The notes under the pieces: model-generated
Databases searched by the model: none
The model's input: only the letters and a program-made list of their open reading frames with translations
Told to the model about the DNA's origin: nothing
Shown here: positions 59,193 through 64,000 of the stretch, one piece after another
Numbering within the stretch: position 1 is the first letter of the stretch
Layout: each line of letters begins with the position of its first letter
Position numbers and translations under genes: made by a program
Origin: Bradyrhizobium iriomotense
Lineage (GTDB): Bacteria; Pseudomonadota; Alphaproteobacteria; Rhizobiales; Xanthobacteraceae
DNA length: 64,000 nucleotides
Assembly: GCF_018130765.1 (NCBI RefSeq)
Contig: NZ_JAFCJZ010000018.1
Span: 62,001-126,000, forward strand
Direction: 5' to 3'

Positions 59193-60752
59193 CTACCACC
59201 AGCTCCGCTGCATCGGCTGCGTCGATTGATAGTACGGGTACTGGCCGCCGCGCTGGCGGCGCGGATTGACCGGCTGCGGGTTCAGATCGCGCTGGAAGAA
59301 GAAGCCGAAGCCGTTGCCGCCATTGTCCCAGCCGTCGTCGCTGGCAATGTCCATCGGCGCGGTCGGCTTGCGCGTGATGAAACCGCCCTGGGGATGGTTG
59401 CTCAGCACAGCGACGAACTCGGTGCGGTAGTTGGTCTCGCTGCTTAGCGGCTCGTCCGAGATGATGATCGAGGAGCGCGGCAGCGCGGTCGGCCCAATGC
59501 GATCCCACACCTCCTGCGGGATGGTGATGCGGTCGAGCGCGTCCTTGGCGTCGTCGCCGCTGTCAATCGTGACCACGCTCCAGCGCAGGCCCGTATCGGT
59601 CTTCGCCATCGCCGTGAAGATGTGCGTGCCGAGCGGCTGGTCGGGATTGCGGATCGTGACGGGGACCTCGATGCTGGTGTCGAACACCTCGCCGCCGCCG
59701 TCCGGCGCCGGCTTGTGCGTGTTCCGCCGCACGTAGAGCTTCTGCGTCGCACGGCTGATGTAGACCGAGACCGGCTCGAGCGCGAGCCTGGCGTCGGTCG
59801 CGGCCTTCACCGCGTCGCCTTTCCTGGTCGCGGCGACCTTCGCGGCCTCCTTCGTGGCGGCAACGGCGTCGCGCTTTGGCTGCGCGGCGGCCTTGGCGGC
59901 ATCGAGCTGCGTCGTCGCATCGGCGGCCTTGGCGGCCGCCTTCTGCTTCAACTCCTCGGCCTTCGCGCGGGCCTGATCGGTCTTTGCATTCGCAAGCGTC
60001 TTGTCGGCGAAGGCGAGCTCGGCATCGGCGCGGGCCTTCTGCTGCTCCAACTTGCGCAGCGATGCCGGGAGCGAGACCGCCTCTTTCGCGGCCGCGGCCG
60101 TAGCCCTCTTGGTCTCGTCGGCGGCCCTTGTGGCCTCCTCGGCCTCGGCGGAGAGCTTGTCGATGCGGCCCGGCGCCGCCGCGATGGCCTCCCGCTTCGG
60201 CACGAACAGCGAAGGGTGAGAGAAATCGACGGGGGCCGCGTCGTTCGGCGAGATGATCACCCGCATTCCGATGTTGGTCTTGTCGAACAGCCCCTCCGCG
60301 AAGCCGAACGGCATCCGAACGCAGCCGTGCGAGGCGGCATAGCCGGGCAGCGGACCACCATGCAGCGCGATGCCGTTCCAGGTGATGCGCTGCATGTTCG
60401 GCATCCAGGCATCGTCATACATGGTCGAGCGGTGGTCCTTGTCCTTCTCGACGATGGCAAAGACGCCGGCCGGGGTCTCGCGCCCGGTGGTGCCGGTCGA
60501 GACGGGCGCGCGCAGGATCCAGCCGTCGGCGTCGTAGAAGGTGACCTGCTGGCTCTTGATCGACACGATCGCCATGATCGGCTCGCCCGCTTCGCGCGGC
60601 GCCACCGCCTCGGCCGGCTGGCGGGCCTGCTTGGCTGCGGACGCCGGGCCCAGCGTCGCGAATGCGACCATCGCCGCCAGCGTCACAATCCCGGGAGGCC
60701 CCCAACGCCGCATCGCCACGGTGGATTGCGCCGTTGTCATCAGGTTTTTCAT
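59193..60752 (-). CDS. L,D-transpeptidase (YkuD) with coiled-coil insert and second, degenerate YkuD-like domain
   Basis: A 519-residue exported enzyme (signal to about residue 40). First YkuD domain at about 60-165 with catalytic His131 and Cys144 (LHGGPLPGYAASHGCVRMP). A long alanine/lysine coiled coil follows (about 190-325). A second YkuD-like domain (about 330-475; VSVYISRATQKLYVRR, PLGTHIFTAMA, SSIIISDEPLSSETNYRTEF) lacks the catalytic Cys. The C-terminus is Gln/Tyr-rich. Forms 3-3 peptidoglycan crosslinks or attaches proteins. GAGG precedes the ATG. The two-domain layout is typical of rhizobial large L,D-transpeptidases. Confidence 0.9.
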   Translation of the reverse strand: MKNLMTTAQSTVAMRRWGPPGIVTLAAMVAFATLGPASAAKQARQPAEAVAPREAGEPIMAIVSIKSQQVTFYDADGWILRAPVSTGTTGRETPAGVFAIVEKDKDHRSTMYDDAWMPNMQRITWNGIALHGGPLPGYAASHGCVRMPFGFAEGLFDKTNIGMRVIISPNDAAPVDFSHPSLFVPKREAIAAAPGRIDKLSAEAEEATRAADETKRATAAAAKEAVSLPASLRKLEQQKARADAELAFADKTLANAKTDQARAKAEELKQKAAAKAADATTQLDAAKAAAQPKRDAVAATKEAAKVAATRKGDAVKAATDARLALEPVSVYISRATQKLYVRRNTHKPAPDGGGEVFDTSIEVPVTIRNPDQPLGTHIFTAMAKTDTGLRWSVVTIDSGDDAKDALDRITIPQEVWDRIGPTALPRSSIIISDEPLSSETNYRTEFVAVLSNHPQGGFITRKPTAPMDIASDDGWDNGGNGFGFFFQRDLNPQPVNPRRQRGGQYPYYQSTQPMQRSWW

Positions 60753-61041
60753 GCCATCCTCGGTCGAAATGCCAGTCCGCGCGTGCCGGTCAAATATCAG
60801 TTTGCGATCTCTAAATTAAGAAATCACAGCCGCCATACGTTCCGTCTGTGGCGAGATTCGGCCCGCTCCGGCGCCAAATCTCTCATATACGACGGCCCGC
60901 ACGGGCGGAAGGGCGGCTTGCGGCCGGGGCTGGTCCGGAGCTGGCGGTCCACCGCTGCGGCAGAATGTCCGGGGCCCGGCAGTGGTTGCAGCCGGCCTGG
61001 CCTGACATCAGGGCGGCGCGACCACGCCGGACAGAGGCGCG

Positions 61042-62478
61042 CTAGACACCCAGCGCCTTCCGGTTGAAGGTCCGCAGGAGACGGAGCGACAGCGTGCGCA
61101 CATTCGCGACATTGAGCAGCCAGGCCGCTGCCGCGTAAGCAAGCCCGCCGGCGAGGCTCACCATGATCAGCGCCACGAAGCCGGTGCCGTCGACCTGCGA
61201 CCGGGCGAGCAGTATGGCAGCCGCCATCGCTGCGGCGGAGACGGCCACGCCGGCGAGGCGGCTCGCGTCGAACGGCACGGGATGGGCGCGGTGCATCAGG
61301 ACTACCGCCACGACGAAACCGATCGCCTCGGTCGCGAGCGTCGCCAGCGCGGCGCCATAGATCCCGTAACCCGCCACCAGCGCGAACATCAGCGCCACGC
61401 TCACCACCAGCGTGAGGAACGATTGCGCCGCCAGCATGAAGGGACGCTCGGCGAGCTGAAAACTGATCTGGACGTAAAACTGGTTGGCGATGCCGAACAA
61501 GCGGGCGAGCACCAGGGTCGGCAGCAGTGCCGACACGCCGGCACGGAAGTCGACGCCCACGAGCGTGCCCGCGACCTGGTCGGTTGCAAGCGCCAGCCAG
61601 ATCGCGACGGGTGCGACGACGACGAGCAACAGCTCGAGGCTCTCGGTCAACCGCTCGCGCGTCGTCTCGCTGTTGTTCTCCGACAGCGACCGGAACACCA
61701 GAGGCACGGTCGCAGCGGCGACGCTGGACGCGATCATCACCATGAATTGGCGCGGCAGGTCGGCGGCAACACCGAAGATGCCGGCGGCGTCCTTGCCGAG
61801 GAGATAAGCGACGATGAGACGGTCACAGCTCGAATACAGCGCGACCGAGAGGCCGGCCAGCGTCAGCGGCAGGCCGTAGCGCGCGAACTGCATGAACTGG
61901 CTGCGCTGGAAGCGCGCGATCCTGCTGCGGTCCCCGACGAGATTGAGGATGATGCCGGTGAGCGAGCCGAGGCCGAAAGCCGCCAGCAGGCCGAGGCCGC
62001 CCCAGCCGAGCCAGATGCCGACGAGGCCGAAGCCGACGCTCGCGACGCTGCGCACGATCGAGATCGCAGCGAACCGATAGGGCCGCAGCTTGGCGCGCTC
62101 GAACTCCTGGCCGACGTCGACCGCATTGGCCATGATCGCGACGAACATGCTGGCGAGCAGAAGCTCGACGCTGACATCGCTCCGGAACAGAAACACCAGC
62201 GGCGTGGTGGCACAAAGCACTGCGACCGTCAGCCCAAAGGCGACCATCGCCGTGCCGCGAAAATCCACCTCCGCCGACATCGCCTGATAGCGCGACACCG
62301 ACAGCTTGATCCAGGCGAAGAAGATCGCGCCGAGAATGCCGGCAAGGCTGATGCCGACGACATAGACGCCGTATTCCGCGGGCGAGAGTAGCCGCGTGTA
62401 GGCGGTGACCGCGAAGAAGCCCACCGCCGCCGGCAGGATGTAGGCCACAAGGTAAATGGAGAAATGGCGATTCAGCAT
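61042..62478 (-). CDS. Oligosaccharide flippase (Wzx/MATE-like)
   Basis: A 478-residue protein with 12-14 membrane helices. The start MLNRHFSIYLVAYILPAAVG, ITAYTRLLSPAEYGVYVVGI and the later YGLPLTLAGLSVALYSSCDR fit the polysaccharide transporter family (Wzx/MviN-like). It would flip lipid-linked sugar units across the inner membrane for capsule, LPS or exopolysaccharide assembly. The adjacent divergent glycosyltransferase supports this. No polymerase gene is in the window. Confidence 0.88.
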   Translation of the reverse strand: MLNRHFSIYLVAYILPAAVGFFAVTAYTRLLSPAEYGVYVVGISLAGILGAIFFAWIKLSVSRYQAMSAEVDFRGTAMVAFGLTVAVLCATTPLVFLFRSDVSVELLLASMFVAIMANAVDVGQEFERAKLRPYRFAAISIVRSVASVGFGLVGIWLGWGGLGLLAAFGLGSLTGIILNLVGDRSRIARFQRSQFMQFARYGLPLTLAGLSVALYSSCDRLIVAYLLGKDAAGIFGVAADLPRQFMVMIASSVAAATVPLVFRSLSENNSETTRERLTESLELLLVVVAPVAIWLALATDQVAGTLVGVDFRAGVSALLPTLVLARLFGIANQFYVQISFQLAERPFMLAAQSFLTLVVSVALMFALVAGYGIYGAALATLATEAIGFVVAVVLMHRAHPVPFDASRLAGVAVSAAAMAAAILLARSQVDGTGFVALIMVSLAGGLAYAAAAWLLNVANVRTLSLRLLRTFNRKALGV

Positions 62479-62740
62479 GCGAGCACGGGACCGGCGGCAC
62501 CTTGAAGATTAACGGGGCGTTAAAACAGTTGGCCTTTGCTGCGGCCATCGCACTGCGCCGCCAGCGCCGATCAAGATAGTCGCATAAGCCTGCAAATCGG
62601 ATCGCGAATGAAACGTCTCAGCGGTTATCGCGCGTTAGCGTTAAATTTGCCCTGTCCTTGTAGGAACCGGCGGGATCACAGAAAAGAAGCAATGATATCA
62701 AAAGGTCGCCTGACCCTTCCGATGCGTGGACGTGACTGAC

Positions 62741-63829
62741 ATGGACGTTGCCGAACGAACGCGGGCGCACCCGACCTCCCGGCCGCATGGCGGTACCGAC
62801 GCTCCGCTGGTTCCGGCGGATTTCGGCACGCAAGGGCGTGACCGGATGGTGCTCAATCTTTTCTTCGAAGAGCGGGACGACCGCTGGTTTCCCGGAGACC
62901 GCCACATCCGGCCGCTGCTGCGGCGCCTGGTCAAGGGCGAATCCTTCATCAGCGGACAGCGGCGCGTCCTCCTCAACCTGTGCGCGGGCCTCGACCGGCT
63001 CGGCATCCGCTACCGCGTCAACGACTATCGCTACATCCGGAAGCACCCCGAGGAACTCGCCTGCATCATCGGGCGGCCGTTCGTGCTCGACTGGTTCAAA
63101 TGGAAGAACCCGCTCCTGCTCGGCGTCGCCATGTACGATCACCCGATCGATGCACCGGAGCGCCTGAAGGACCTGCAGGTGAAGCGCGTCCTGGTGCCGT
63201 GCAAATGGTACGCCGACATGTTCCGTCCGCACTGGCCCCATGTCGACGCCTGGCCGGTCGGCATCGACACCGACCTGTGGACGCCGACGCCGGCCGACCG
63301 CAAGAGCGTGGACGTGCTGCTCTATGACAAGGTTCGCTGGGATTACGAGCGATATGAGCCCGAACTGATCGAGCCGATCCGCAGGCATCTCGAGGCCAGC
63401 GGTCGCACGGTCGAGGTGATCCGCTACGGCCACTACAAGGAAGACGACTACAAGGCGGCGCTGGCGCGTTGCCGCAGCATGATCTTCCTGTGCGAGCATG
63501 AGAGCCAAGGCATCGCGTGCCAGCAGGCGCTGTCGAGCGGCGTTCCCGTCTTGGCGTGGGATCGCGGCGGGCCGTGGCAGGATCCGAAGTATTTTCCGCA
63601 CAAGGTGCAGTACGAAGGCGGCGTATCCTCTGTGCCCTATTTCGACGAACGCTGCGGCATGACCTTCACCGATGCGGCCGGTTTTGTCTCCGGCTGGAGC
63701 GAGTTCTGGTCGCATGTAAGCGCCGGCGACTTCGCGCCACGCGACTACGTAACCGAGAATCTCACGCTCGAGAAGGGCGCGCTTCACTATTACGAGATCG
63801 CCGAAGCCGTGATGCAGAACCACGCGTGA
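62741..63829 (+). CDS. Glycosyltransferase (GT-B like)
   Basis: About 362 residues. The N-terminal half has RMVLNLFFEERDDRWFPGDR and FISGQRRVLLNLCAGLDRLG; the C-terminal half has CKWYADMFRPHWPHV, VLLYDKVRWDYERY and the donor-binding MIFLCEHESQGIACQQALSS, GVPVLAWDRGGPW. The E-x7-E-like pattern (EHESQGIACQQA) fits GT4-like enzymes. Start ambiguous: ATG 62741 or GTG 62726. It overlaps the next gene by a GTGA and is divergent from the flippase, so it joins a polysaccharide locus. Confidence 0.85.
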   Translation: MDVAERTRAHPTSRPHGGTDAPLVPADFGTQGRDRMVLNLFFEERDDRWFPGDRHIRPLLRRLVKGESFISGQRRVLLNLCAGLDRLGIRYRVNDYRYIRKHPEELACIIGRPFVLDWFKWKNPLLLGVAMYDHPIDAPERLKDLQVKRVLVPCKWYADMFRPHWPHVDAWPVGIDTDLWTPTPADRKSVDVLLYDKVRWDYERYEPELIEPIRRHLEASGRTVEVIRYGHYKEDDYKAALARCRSMIFLCEHESQGIACQQALSSGVPVLAWDRGGPWQDPKYFPHKVQYEGGVSSVPYFDERCGMTFTDAAGFVSGWSEFWSHVSAGDFAPRDYVTENLTLEKGALHYYEIAEAVMQNHA

Positions 63830-64000
63830 CCAGGCTCGACAGACGCCGATTTCTCCTCGGCAGCGCCGCGACGCTCGCGGCGGGCGTCTCCGCGTCAGCA
63901 TTACCGGCCTCGAAGCTCGCCCAGCGCCATCAGGGCTTTGGTGCGGCGGCCACGCTCTGGGACCTGCAGGCCGATCCCAGGCTCGGCGAAGCCATCAGCA
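63826..64000 (+). CDS. Tat-exported enzyme, possibly glycoside hydrolase family 10 (partial)
   Basis: The first 58 codons of a gene that leaves the window. The GTG start overlaps the glycosyltransferase stop (GTGA). A twin-arginine signal is clear (DRRRFLLGSAATLAAG, cleavage near SALPA). After it, GFGAAATLWDLQADPRLGEA resembles the start of GH10 endo-xylanase-like proteins (G.A...L..DPRL.EAI). Such enzymes occur near polysaccharide loci and would trim the polymer. The family call rests on a short stretch. Confidence 0.55.
   Translation, partial: MTRLDRRRFLLGSAATLAAGVSASALPASKLAQRHQGFGAAATLWDLQADPRLGEAIS

Overview
The window reads as a chromosomal segment of a high-GC alphaproteobacterium, most likely a Bradyrhizobium or close relative (Nitrobacteraceae). 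The basis is codon and base usage, a form I coxMSL carbon monoxide dehydrogenase locus preceded by a CoxC-like MHYT-LytTR protein, a long intergenic palindromic repeat of a kind I associate with Bradyrhizobium, many solute-binding proteins, several class III nucleotide cyclases, and small hypothetical proteins that look familiar from rhizobial genomes. The species call is inference from gene content; no database search was possible.

Layout, left to right. 1-4.4 kb: coxM-coxS-coxL (coxL cut by the window edge) and coxC, all on the minus strand. 4.7-5.7 kb: a 62-residue membrane peptide and a TauE/SafE permease. 6.1-9.2 kb: a large winged-helix/AAA/TPR regulator. 9.6-15.5 kb: a DevBCA-type exporter with a small exported protein, divergent from an OmpR/histidine kinase pair. 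15.5-20 kb: a DUF3313 lipoprotein, a MASE1 hybrid histidine kinase and a NarL-type response regulator. 20-22.5 kb: an OpgC acyltransferase whose C-terminus runs into a piece of an ABC solute-binding protein, a DUF992 gene remnant, and the 3' part of a CAT-anticodon tRNA. Together these look like the scar or border of an integrated element. 22.5-26.6 kb: a LuxR-type regulator and a series of small exported or membrane proteins, plus a membrane-anchored cyclic-nucleotide-binding protein.

26.8-33.7 kb: a type I secretion operon (1180-residue repeat protein, ABC exporter, HlyD adaptor). 34.3-37.3 kb: two nucleotide cyclases around a three-gene operon of very small proteins. 37.7-47.2 kb: small metabolic units, each with its own regulator or solute-binding protein (MDR oxidoreductase/RidA with LysR; hydrolase/SBP/HutD with MarR; shikimate dehydrogenase-like/amidohydrolase/SBP). 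47.4-49.5 kb: a third, membrane-bound cyclase. 49.8-52.3 kb: a four-gene bufferin-type operon: DUF2282 precursor peptide, MNIO (DUF692) maturase, BufC/HvfC-like partner and DoxX protein, i.e. a ribosomally made, cysteine-modified metal-binding peptide system.

52.3-58.3 kb: a catabolic-looking locus around a TetR regulator with two palindromic operators, with a TetR/carboxymuconolactone-decarboxylase-like/SDR arm and a divergent SBP/metallo-hydrolase/TctC-type SBP/VOC arm. 58.3-60.8 kb: a methyltransferase and a two-domain L,D-transpeptidase. 61.0-64.0 kb: a polysaccharide locus (flippase, glycosyltransferase, start of a Tat-exported, possibly GH10, enzyme).

The strongest candidate for an unusual system is the bufferin operon. 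The mosaic junction with the tRNA fragment, the T1SS substrate with approximately 700-bp internal duplications, and the TetR locus that mixes solute-binding proteins of two transporter classes come next.
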